A stretch of 64,000 nt of DNA, taken from assembly GCA_026129685.1 (NCBI GenBank), contig JAHCHO010000002.1, positions 1 through 64,000 of the forward strand, written 5' to 3'. The notes under the pieces are model-generated. The model was given only the letters and a program-made list of their open reading frames with translations, was not told where the DNA came from and made no database searches. The DNA is from Fimbriimonadaceae bacterium. Its GTDB lineage: Bacteria > Armatimonadota > Fimbriimonadia > Fimbriimonadales > Fimbriimonadaceae. This document shows positions 34,415-42,063 of this stretch, piece by piece; position 1 is the stretch's first letter; each line of letters begins with the position of its first letter. A program made the position numbers and the translations under genes.

Positions 34415-36249
34415 CGGGACACGCCCCGGAGGGAGGAGAGTTCGGCGATGCGTCGGTTGAGTTCGGCGACGTCGAGGCGTCCGTGGTCGTCGAGGAGGCG
34501 GCGGACGTGCGGCGGGCAGTCGGGGGTGTCGAGTCCTCGTTCGGGGTCGTACCAGGGGATCCCGGGCAGGAAAGGGACGGCGCGCAGGCCGACGAGGTCG
34601 AAGAACTCGTGGAGTTGCTCGTCGCGGTTCGGCTTGTACTGGGCGATGGCCTCGGCCAAGTCCGATTCGTCGAGAGGGGCGTTCTCGGCGGCAGCGGCGC
34701 GATCGGCGATCTCGCCGGCGCGGGCGAGAATCTTCTCGAGGTCGGCTCCCGAAGCGCCTTCGGTGGCGGCGGCGGCGGCGGCCAGGTTGGTCCCTTCGGC
34801 GAAACTTCGGCCATCGCGTTGGGCGAGGGTGTCGAGGATGCGGGCACGGTCGGCGGTTCCGGGCGTGGAGACGAGGTAGACCTTTTGGCACCGGCGAAGG
34901 AGGGCGGCATCGATGAGGTCGCCTCGGTTGCTGGCCATCACGAAGAGGGCTTTGCCGCGCAGGCGTTCGTCGCCAAGGGCGGCGAGGATTTTGCCAAGGA
35001 CGCGTTTGGAGGTTCCGGAGTCGCCGGTGGGCTCCCCGCGCGCGACGAAGGTGGTGTCGACCTCGTCCATGAACACGATGACGGGGGCCATTCCCTCGAC
35101 GACGCGGAGGACGCTGTCCATGCGTCGTTCGGACTCGCCGACGTAGCTGCCCATGACCTCGCCGAAGGCGACGACGTTGACGCCGCCGGCTTCGGCGGCG
35201 AGGGCGCGGGCGAGGCTCGACTTCCCGGTTCCCGGGGGGCCGACGAGGAGGAGGGCGCGGGGGAGGTTGCCGCTGGCGGGGTTTTCGCGGAACAGGCGGG
35301 CGATTTCGCGCAGGTCGGGGGCGACGTGATCGATCCCGGCGAGGCTTTCGAATCCTCCTTTGAGGGGGTCCATGAGGGTGAGGCCGCCGTCGGCGAGTTC
35401 GGCGATGACGGACGCCTTGGCTTGGCGAACCTGATCGAGGTTCACGGCGCGCCCGTTCACGCCGGCGTTCCGGAAGATGGCCTCGATATCGGTCAGGCGC
35501 AATCCGGCGGCGACGTTGGCGAACGAGGACGGCTCGACGCCATGGGCCAACGACCCGAACGCGGGGTTCGAGGCGGCGACGGCTTCGAGGCGGGCGAGGA
35601 AGTCGGCGATGGCGGCGCGGTCGGGGAGGGGGTGGTCGAGGGGGGCGTAGGCCTTGCGAACCACTTCGCTGACCTTCCCGGCGCTTCGGGTGAGTCCGAC
35701 GGCGAGGTTTTCGGTGGCGCGCATGGCGGCGGAGCTGCCCCAGCCTTCGACGATTTCCTCGAGTTGGACGATCTCGAGGGGTTGCACGCCCGCCACGCCG
35801 GGTTGGGGGGTGATGCGGTCGAGATTGTGGAGCACGACGGCGACCTTGGTACCGGACTGGCGGAGGAGGCGATCAAGGCCGCGAAGGGACTCCTCGACGG
35901 TCGGGAGCGATCGGGGGTCGCGGTTCGCGTCGTCGGCGTCGTCCACTCCCAGGCGGAGTCCGGACAGTTGGCGGACCCGGGCGTGCCGACGTTCGAGCTC
36001 GCGGCGATCGGTCACGTCGGTATGAAGCTCGGCCCCCCGAGAGAGGGAGTAGGTGAGCACGAGTTCGAACCCGCGTTTGAGGAGCAGGTCGGGCACGTAG
36101 GCTTCGATGGGGCTGACGCCGTCGACGTCGAGGCACAGGTCGTTGGCGTGCTCGAGGAGGAACGCGCTGCGGCGGGCGTGGTAGAGGCCGAAGAGGACGG
36201 GGACGAACCCCGGTTCGGTGGTGATCGCGGTGGTCAGGTTCGTGTTCAT
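34411..36249 (-). CDS. Ycf46-like AAA+ ATPase
   Basis: A 612-residue protein. The C-terminal half is a classical AAA+ module: Walker A VGPPGTGKSS (337-344), the pore-like segment GSYVGESERRMDSVL, Walker B VIVFMDEVDTTF (D395/E396), sensor 1 VMASNRG and a second region with ALLRRCQKVYLV. The N-terminal half has a degenerate ATPase look (VAVVLHNLDRITP in the Walker B place), as in Ycf46 proteins. It probably remodels a partner from the same operon. It lies between a helical protein gene and the DegT-like gene. Confidence 0.87.
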   Translation of the reverse strand: MNTNLTTAITTEPGFVPVLFGLYHARRSAFLLEHANDLCLDVDGVSPIEAYVPDLLLKRGFELVLTYSLSRGAELHTDVTDRRELERRHARVRQLSGLRLGVDDADDANRDPRSLPTVEESLRGLDRLLRQSGTKVAVVLHNLDRITPQPGVAGVQPLEIVQLEEIVEGWGSSAAMRATENLAVGLTRSAGKVSEVVRKAYAPLDHPLPDRAAIADFLARLEAVAASNPAFGSLAHGVEPSSFANVAAGLRLTDIEAIFRNAGVNGRAVNLDQVRQAKASVIAELADGGLTLMDPLKGGFESLAGIDHVAPDLREIARLFRENPASGNLPRALLLVGPPGTGKSSLARALAAEAGGVNVVAFGEVMGSYVGESERRMDSVLRVVEGMAPVIVFMDEVDTTFVARGEPTGDSGTSKRVLGKILAALGDERLRGKALFVMASNRGDLIDAALLRRCQKVYLVSTPGTADRARILDTLAQRDGRSFAEGTNLAAAAAATEGASGADLEKILARAGEIADRAAAAENAPLDESDLAEAIAQYKPNRDEQLHEFFDLVGLRAVPFLPGIPWYDPERGLDTPDCPPHVRRLLDDHGRLDVAELNRRIAELSSLRGVSR

Positions 36250-36258
36250 GGGGGTTCT

Positions 36259-37497
36259 CTAGCGGAAGAGGCGGGACCAGGCGGCGGCGACGGAGGCGGG
36301 GGGGGCGGTGGACGACCCGGAAGCGGACTTGGCGGCATGGTCGAGGGCTTTGGCGGCGCTGAGGCGTCGGCGTCCGGTACCGGCGAGGGCGGCGCCGGCT
36401 TGGGGGCCGTTTCCGCCGCCGACGTACCGTCGTTCTTCGAGTTCGAAGCGGGCGCGGGTGCGCTCGGCGAACGTCCGGAGGAACCGGTTGACCTCCACCG
36501 AGCACGCGGCCCCGGCGAAGGCGCCGTGCGCGGAGTCGAGGTCGAAGCGAGCCTGCTCGTCGAAGCCCACGACGATGGCGCGCCGACCGGAGCGGGAAGC
36601 CTCGACGACGCGGCGGTTCGCGACGAGTCGCTCTTGGCAGGCGTAGCCCATCGCGCGGAGGGTGGCGGCGGCTTCGCGGGCGAGGGCGTCGCGCTGTTCA
36701 CAGGCGACGGCGCGGCGGGCGTCGTCGAGGAGGTCGGTCAGGGAGCGGGCGACGCGGGAGCCGTCCTCGGCCACGGTGACGAAGTCGCCCTCGAGGTAAG
36801 CCGCGCGGAGGCGGCGCAGTTCGTCGGCGACGGGATCGCGGCGATGCGCGGCGTGGCGGTCGACCCACGCCCCGGCGCCGTCCGCGTGGACGGCCTCCCA
36901 GAGGGCGGCGGCGCGGGCGAGGGCGTCGGCGGCGGCGCGCGCTTGAACCGCCTCGCGAGCGAGGGCCTCGGCGTTGGCGCGTTCGAGTTCGACGGCGGCT
37001 TGTCCCGCGCGGTGGGCGGCTTGCTCCAACTCGGCCAGGTCGGCCCGGTCGATGAGTCGGTCAGCGGCGACCAAGGCCTCCCGGGCGGCGGCGAGGGTCG
37101 GGTTGGCGACGCGGAGGGACTCGGCGCGGGCGACGGCCATGGTGGCGCGGGCGAGCGCCTCGTGGGACCGGCGGACATCGGCGGGGGCGGCGCGGAGGAC
37201 GAGGGTGGCGTCGATCCGGCGCGCGAGGGCGGGGGGGTTGGGGAGGTTGAGGGCGCGCCCAAGGGAGCGCGCGCGGTCGTCCACCCGAATCCGGGCCAGG
37301 CGCAGGGTCGGGTTGGTGGCAGGCGCCAGGGTAAGGGAGGGGGCGACGAGGCTCGTCAAGTCGCGCACGGCGAAACGGTAGGCGTCGCGAAGCACGGCGT
37401 CGAGGCGCTGGTCGGCGATACGGGGCAGGGGGCCGGCGAACGCGAGGTCGCACAGTCCTTCGACGGCGTTGACGATTCCGTAGGCGATTTCGCTCAC
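36259..37497 (-). CDS. Helical protein of unknown function (vWA/AAA+ operon)
   Basis: A 412-residue Ala/Arg-rich protein with long helices likely to form coiled coils (ADLAELEQAAHRAGQAAVEL, REAVQARAAADALARAAALW). The C-terminal ~150 residues hold a compact alpha/beta domain (TLRAMGYACQERLVANRRVV, GRRAIVVGFDEQARFDLDSA) of the kind seen in uncharacterised substrates or adaptors of AAA+ systems. No signal or membrane segment. The GTG at 37497 overlaps the preceding stop (GTGA); the much longer upstream open frame is antisense-type shadow. Confidence 0.65.
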   Translation of the reverse strand: MSEIAYGIVNAVEGLCDLAFAGPLPRIADQRLDAVLRDAYRFAVRDLTSLVAPSLTLAPATNPTLRLARIRVDDRARSLGRALNLPNPPALARRIDATLVLRAAPADVRRSHEALARATMAVARAESLRVANPTLAAAREALVAADRLIDRADLAELEQAAHRAGQAAVELERANAEALAREAVQARAAADALARAAALWEAVHADGAGAWVDRHAAHRRDPVADELRRLRAAYLEGDFVTVAEDGSRVARSLTDLLDDARRAVACEQRDALAREAAATLRAMGYACQERLVANRRVVEASRSGRRAIVVGFDEQARFDLDSAHGAFAGAACSVEVNRFLRTFAERTRARFELEERRYVGGGNGPQAGAALAGTGRRRLSAAKALDHAAKSASGSSTAPPASVAAAWSRLFR

Positions 37498-38588
37498 TGG
37501 GGGCCTCCGAAGTCCACGCCGCCGGGATCGCGGCGATTGGGTTGGTCCAAGGGGTTGAGGGCGGAGTTGCGGCGCAGGCCGCGAATCTCGTCTTCGGCGG
37601 CTTCGCGGGCCGCCCGTTGGCGCTCGACTTCGTCCAGGAGTTCTTGGACGTGGGACGGGTCGGGATCGGCGATCGACGCGGCGGCTGCCCGGGGGGACTC
37701 GGCGAGGACTTCGTCCACGCGGGGGTGCGCCGAGGTCTCTTGGAGGTTGGCGGGGACGCGTCCGTTCGTGGCGGCGAGGTTGGGGTTCGGGGCCGGTTCG
37801 GGATCGAGTTCTCGGCTCGGGTTCGGAGCGGGGATGCGGGGAGTCGGCCGGTTCGGCCGTTCGGTCGACGCGGGGGTGGGGGCCGGGTCGCTCGTCGCCC
37901 CGGGTTCGTCGTCCGCGAGAAGGTTGTGGTAGACAAGGTTGGCCCGGGTGGCTCCCCAGGCGACGAACGCGATGAGAAGCGGCCAGAGCAGGTAGAGGGT
38001 CCCGAGGAGCCAGGAGCCGCCCACGATGGCACCGACGTCGGCCACGCCGACGATGTCGTGGAGGAGTCGGTCGGTTCGCGGGCTGCCGACCAGTTCGGCG
38101 GTGCGCAGAGCGAGGACGACCGCCTCCCAGCGGTACATGAAGGCGCCATAGAGGCCACCGATGGCAAGGAGGCCGAGCGCGTGGGGGACGAACACGCGAG
38201 CGAGGCGGAACCCGCCGTCGGCCAGGCTTTGGGCCACGAAGATCCCCGCGTAGGCGAGGGCGTGGGAGAGGGCGCAGGTCACGAGGACGTAAGCGGCGGC
38301 CATCAGGTCCGAGATGGCGAGGTCGCTCTGCGCGAAGAGGGGGCCGAGCATGGTCGAGTCGGCGACGGGCTCGGGGGGGAACCAGTTCAGGTACATGCTC
38401 GAGGAGAGCAGGTAGGCGACGACCATGACGGTCGCGTCGATGACGAACCACCAGGAAAGCGAGAGCCAGGCGGAGACGACGTCCAGCCCTTGCCGCCCGG
38501 CCCACCGCTTGGCGACGCCGAGCACGAGGGTGTGCAACAGGAACGCGATGCCGACGATGAGGATGACGCGCACAAATCCGGTGTCCAT
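37494..38588 (-). CDS. Polytopic membrane protein of the vWA/AAA+ operon
   Basis: A 364-residue protein with about six transmembrane helices in the first 240 residues (FVRVILIVGIAFLLHTLVLG, WWFVIDATVMVVAYLLSS, LMAAAYVLVTCALSHALAYA, and the pair around LGLLAIGGLYGAF and LLGTLYLLWPLLIAFVAW). A Pro-rich cytoplasmic linker and a short coiled coil (HVQELLDEVERQRAAREAAE) follow. No family is recognised. It starts one base after the vWA stop and overlaps the helical-protein gene, so it is probably the membrane anchor of the complex. Confidence 0.7.
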   Translation of the reverse strand: MDTGFVRVILIVGIAFLLHTLVLGVAKRWAGRQGLDVVSAWLSLSWWFVIDATVMVVAYLLSSSMYLNWFPPEPVADSTMLGPLFAQSDLAISDLMAAAYVLVTCALSHALAYAGIFVAQSLADGGFRLARVFVPHALGLLAIGGLYGAFMYRWEAVVLALRTAELVGSPRTDRLLHDIVGVADVGAIVGGSWLLGTLYLLWPLLIAFVAWGATRANLVYHNLLADDEPGATSDPAPTPASTERPNRPTPRIPAPNPSRELDPEPAPNPNLAATNGRVPANLQETSAHPRVDEVLAESPRAAAASIADPDPSHVQELLDEVERQRAAREAAEDEIRGLRRNSALNPLDQPNRRDPGGVDFGGPQ

Positions 38589-39404
38589 TTAGGCTTTCCC
38601 TCCGGGCCGCCCCGACCTCGGCCGCAGCACGAACAAGGTCGCGACGAGAAGGACGAGGGCGAGGGCCCCCCCGCCGAGGAGGAAGGGGTCGGTGCCGCCG
38701 CCTTCCGACGGGCGGCGGACGCGCTTGGGGGGATCGAGGCGACGGCCGGTGGCGCCGGACTCGATGCCGGTGACGACCTGGTCGAGGGCCATGAAGGCGG
38801 GGAGGGCGCGCAGTTTCGGGCGCACGGCTTCGGCGACCCAGACGGCGCGGACGGTCGCGCCTTGAAGGGTCGACCAGTCGAACGCGGAGAGGGGCCGGAA
38901 GCGCTCGATGAGACGGCCGTCGGGGGTCTTGGCGTCGTCGACCTGCATATCGGAGAAGAGGAGGAGGTGGTCGGCGTCGGCCCGGGGCGGGTTGGAGAGG
39001 TAGAAGGCGGCGAGTTCAAGGCTGCCGACGACATCGGTGCCGATCGAGCCGGCGGCGGCGCGGAAAGCCTGGGCGAACTCGGCTTGGGCCTCGCGTTTGG
39101 AGCGGACGCCCTGGATGTAGGCGATGGCGCGGGGTTTCGCGTCGCAGGCGAGGACGTAGACCTCGTCATAGGGGGACGTGGTGGCGACACGCCGCACGTA
39201 GTCCCAGGCGGCGTCGCGGGCGGCGCCGAGTCTGGCGACGAAGCTGCCGCTGCGATCGACGATCACGACGATGCGGTTGTGGGGACGGCCGGCGGCATTG
39301 GATTGAGCCAGGGCGGCCGCGCCAAGGACGAGCCACGCGGCGAGCCCGAGGAGGAGGCGGGCGGCGCGAGCGGTTCGATCGGAGGAGGGCGACACGGGGG
39401 CCAT
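38589..39404 (-). CDS. Exported von Willebrand factor A domain protein
   Basis: A 271-residue protein with an N-terminal signal/anchor (AARLLLGLAAWLVLGAAALA), a vWA domain with the metal-ion site D-x-S-x-S (VDRSGS, residues 50-54), the later GTDVVGSLELAAF and LLLFSDMQVDD, and a C-terminal transmembrane helix (LLGGGALALVLLVATLFVL). vWA proteins often act as adaptors for AAA+ ATPases, binding partners through the metal site. It heads the operon, 123 bp after the RT gene on the same strand. The ATG at 39404 gives a good signal sequence; 39434 is possible. Confidence 0.85.
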   Translation of the reverse strand: MAPVSPSSDRTARAARLLLGLAAWLVLGAAALAQSNAAGRPHNRIVVIVDRSGSFVARLGAARDAAWDYVRRVATTSPYDEVYVLACDAKPRAIAYIQGVRSKREAQAEFAQAFRAAAGSIGTDVVGSLELAAFYLSNPPRADADHLLLFSDMQVDDAKTPDGRLIERFRPLSAFDWSTLQGATVRAVWVAEAVRPKLRALPAFMALDQVVTGIESGATGRRLDPPKRVRRPSEGGGTDPFLLGGGALALVLLVATLFVLRPRSGRPGGKA

Positions 39405-39527
39405 GTCGCCATTGAAGCACCCCTTTGCCGGCACCGCCTTGATCGCAAGGGATTGCGAGCGGGCTCCGGGTCGATCTCGAAACCGAGCGTCGGCTCAGGC
39501 GCGCGACGACCGGGCCGATCCCTTCGA

Positions 39528-40412
39528 TCATACCACGAATCCGCGCCCAAGGGGGGCTTTTGCCCGCTTGGCCGGGGCAATGGAGGGGACGGGGCGGAGG
39601 GAGTCGAGTCGGGCCCCGAGCCAGACGAGGCCGGGTTCGAGGGCGGCGACGCGGGTCTTCTCCGGCGAGCGTTGCAGACCGCCGCGCCGCAGCGCGGCGT
39701 CGAGGGCGGCCTCGGCCTCGAGGGCCTCTCCGCACGAGGCGAGGCCGATCAGAAGGTCGTCGGCGTAGCGGACATAGCCGGCGAACCGGTTCCCGAGTTG
39801 GCGGTCCAGGTCGTCCAGGGCGACGTTGGCGAGGAGAGGGCTGAGGGGCGCCCCGACCGGAAGCCCGGGGATGCGCTCGACCACGCCGTTGCGGACGCCG
39901 CACCGGAGGATCAGGGCCTGCACCAGATCGCGAAGGTCGGGCGGGACGCCGAAGCGATCCAGGTTTCGGCGGACGGTGCGCCAAGGGAGGGAGGGGAAGC
40001 AGTTCCGCACGTCGGCGCGCAGGACGAACCGGGCGCGGCGAAAGCCCCGTAGCCGTTCGATGGCGGCAGTTACGCCGCGGCCGGGACGGTAGGCGCAGGA
40101 GGCGGGGTGCAACCGGGGGTCGACGAGGGGCTGGAGTCGCTCGAGGGCCATGCGTTGGACGAGACGGTCGCGGACGGTGGCGATGGCGATCGTGCGCCGC
40201 TTGCGGCCCCCGATTTCGAGGAGGCGGTAGGGGCGGGGACGGTAGGCGCGGTCGGCGAAGGCGCAGTGCAGGTTCGCCAACTGGGCTTCCAGCCGTTCCT
40301 CGAACCAGGCAAGGGAGCAGCGGTCCAGACCGGGCGTCCGGCCGGCCCGACGCACTCTGCGCCAGGCCCGGCGCCACTCGAGGTCGGTGGGGGGCGGGTT
40401 CAGAGGACCCAT
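39528..40412 (-). CDS. CRISPR-associated reverse transcriptase (stand-alone, group II intron type)
   Basis: A 294-residue RT with the group II intron-like motifs in order: TIAIATVRDRLVQRMALERL, CAYRPGRGVTAAIERL, FVLRADVRNCFPSL, the PVGAPLSPLLANVALDDLD segment and the YADD active site (216-219). It has neither a maturase/X nor an endonuclease domain, and no Cas1 or Cas6 fusion. RTs of this kind help some type III systems take up spacers from RNA. It overlaps cas2 by 13 bases and forms an adaptation pair with it; cas1 is in the divergent operon. Confidence 0.93.
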   Translation of the reverse strand: MGPLNPPPTDLEWRRAWRRVRRAGRTPGLDRCSLAWFEERLEAQLANLHCAFADRAYRPRPYRLLEIGGRKRRTIAIATVRDRLVQRMALERLQPLVDPRLHPASCAYRPGRGVTAAIERLRGFRRARFVLRADVRNCFPSLPWRTVRRNLDRFGVPPDLRDLVQALILRCGVRNGVVERIPGLPVGAPLSPLLANVALDDLDRQLGNRFAGYVRYADDLLIGLASCGEALEAEAALDAALRRGGLQRSPEKTRVAALEPGLVWLGARLDSLRPVPSIAPAKRAKAPLGRGFVV

Positions 40413-40663
40413 TCGCGGCACGGTTCGTCGGCGGTTCGCCCCATCGCGAGGATGGGATCTTGCGGGAGGCGCTCGATACGGAGGCGGTCCACGGCGGGGT
40501 CGACGAAGCCGACGGCGCGATGGAGCAGGGCGCGCAGACGCCGGGCGTCCACATGGCAGAGGAACACGCTGAACTGGACGCGGTCGCCGAAGGCGGCGAG
40601 GGCGCGGGCCAGGCGCTCGCGCTTGCGGTCGTCGGCGATGTCGTAGGCGACGAGGACGCGCAT
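40400..40663 (-). CDS. cas2: CRISPR-associated endonuclease Cas2 (type III-B locus)
   Basis: An 87-residue Cas2 beginning MRVLVAYDIADDRKRERLAR with the conserved Asp, then RVQFSVFLCHVDARRLRALL. Normal length. It is the first gene of the leftward operon cas2-RT-vWA and onward, divergent from cmr1 across a ~100-bp gap. It is not closely related to the type I-C Cas2 at 366-674. Confidence 0.94.
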   Translation of the reverse strand: MRVLVAYDIADDRKRERLARALAAFGDRVQFSVFLCHVDARRLRALLHRAVGFVDPAVDRLRIERLPQDPILAMGRTADEPCREWVL

Positions 40664-40705
40664 GATCTTTCGCCAGGTTGGCCGGGGGCGGGGGATCGGG
40701 CTCGA

Positions 40706-40723
40706 CTCGCAGCGCGTTGCGAG
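40706..40723. promoter_or_regulatory. Palindrome in the cas2/cmr1 divergent promoter region
   Basis: A perfect inverted repeat, CTCGCA then GCGCGT then TGCGAG, centred in the 98-bp gap between the two divergent operons. Its position suggests an operator that could bind a regulator of both, for example the HTH protein at 59567-60748. This is inference only. No clear -35/-10 boxes are seen. Confidence 0.4.
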
Positions 40724-40761
40724 GGGGTCGGGGCGGGCGGGCAGGCGGACAGAATGGGTTC

Positions 40762-42063
40762 ATGGTCCAAGAACCGCGAAGGCCAGGGTCCTCGTCGAAG
40801 GTGGAAAACCGGCGAGAAGGAACCGCGCTGGGCGCGGCGAATCGGGGTGCCGTGGCGCGACAACCTCCCGCTTCGGGGTTTGGGTTTACGGTTCGAACGC
40901 CGTCGCCGGACGTCGTCGTGCAGATCGAGTTGATCACGCCGATGCTCGGGGGCGGGGCGGAGGCGGGGACACCCGACCCACACGATCCGTTCCGAGGCCC
41001 GGCGATCCGGGGCGCGTTGCGGTGGTGGTGGCGGCGGGTGGTCGTGGGGGCGTGCCCATCGGTGAACGACCTTGTTGACAAGGAAGCCAAGCTCTGGGGC
41101 AGCGCGGAGGCGCCCGGGGCGGTCGAGGTTCGGGTCGTCCACGTCACGGCGGGCGTGGACAAGACGGTCGATCGGGTCGGCGCCCCCCAGTACGCCTACG
41201 GGCTTTACGGCAACGCCAACACCATCGCGGCCGATGGCCCTCGCTACTTGGTTTCGGGGAGCGCGACCCTGGAGGTCTCCGGGGCGGACGCCGACGTGAA
41301 GGCGGCGCTCGCGCTTTGGCTTTGGCTCGGGGGGGTGGGGGCGCGGACGCGGCGCGGGTTCGGTTCGCTCGGTTGGTCGGTCGCGAAGGGTGCGCTTCCG
41401 GACCCGAAGACGATTGTTCGGGACCGCCGCGAGGGACCGGTGCGGTTCACGGGGCTCGAGGGCGCGCGGGTGTTCGTTGCGACCGGGCAATACGCGCAAG
41501 CGAGGGCGGCTTGGGCGGCGGCGGTGGCGCTGTACGCGGCGTTCCGCCGGGGGGAGTTGCCCGACGCGGCAGGGCGCCCGCGACACGGTGCGGACAGCCA
41601 CTCCCGTTGGCCGGAGGCGAACGTGATTCGGCGTAGACAGGGCGCGGACCAGACCCCGGAGGCCCCGCTCCCGGTCGGCGCCAACCCGGTGCCGCGGGCG
41701 CGGCTCGGCTTGCCGATCGGCTTTGTCAGCGCGGGGGGGACCCATCGGTTCGGCAATCGCGTGCTCACGCTCGGGGTGGCGGGCGAGGAAGCCCGGTGGC
41801 CGTCCCCGGCGATCACGAAGGCGGTTCCCGACGGCCAGGGCGGTTTCGAGGCCCTGCTCGCGGTGCTGGGGGCGGGGGACCCGAATGCGAACGGGATTCG
41901 GACGGAGATGGGGAAGGTTCCGCAGGTCACGTTCGAAGCGGCCGGCACCCCCGCCGAGTGGTTCAATGCGCACGGTTTCGTGACGAAACCAGCGTACTCG
42001 GACGATGTGCTCGAGAAGCTGGCCGACTACGCGAAGGACGCCGGGTGGAGGGAGATTCCGTGA
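40762..42063 (+). CDS. cmr1: Type III-B RAMP protein Cmr1 (Cas7 family)
   Basis: Cmr1 is the Cas7-type subunit at the 3' end of the crRNA in the Cmr complex. The 433-residue product has the Cmr1 opening (VVVQIELITPMLGGG, then RGPAIRGALRWWWR) and a Gly-rich RAMP loop (GGVGARTRRGFGSLGW). About 45 residues before the conserved strand are Arg-rich and may not be translated; the ATG at 40762 is the first plausible in-frame start. It leads an operon of seven genes joined by stop/start overlaps. Confidence 0.92.
   Translation: MVQEPRRPGSSSKVENRREGTALGAANRGAVARQPPASGFGFTVRTPSPDVVVQIELITPMLGGGAEAGTPDPHDPFRGPAIRGALRWWWRRVVVGACPSVNDLVDKEAKLWGSAEAPGAVEVRVVHVTAGVDKTVDRVGAPQYAYGLYGNANTIAADGPRYLVSGSATLEVSGADADVKAALALWLWLGGVGARTRRGFGSLGWSVAKGALPDPKTIVRDRREGPVRFTGLEGARVFVATGQYAQARAAWAAAVALYAAFRRGELPDAAGRPRHGADSHSRWPEANVIRRRQGADQTPEAPLPVGANPVPRARLGLPIGFVSAGGTHRFGNRVLTLGVAGEEARWPSPAITKAVPDGQGGFEALLAVLGAGDPNANGIRTEMGKVPQVTFEAAGTPAEWFNAHGFVTKPAYSDDVLEKLADYAKDAGWREIP

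Noticed and set aside
34483-37932. 1149-codon open frame on the plus strand, antisense to the AAA+ operon
   Set aside because: It is Gly/Glu/Ala-rich low-complexity translation that mirrors the codon bias of the minus-strand genes; the minus-strand frames have clear domains and coupled starts.
39166-41973. 935-codon open frame on the minus strand
   Set aside because: It overlaps cmr1, cas2, RT and vWA in a non-coding phase, and the sequence is Arg/Pro-rich without motifs.
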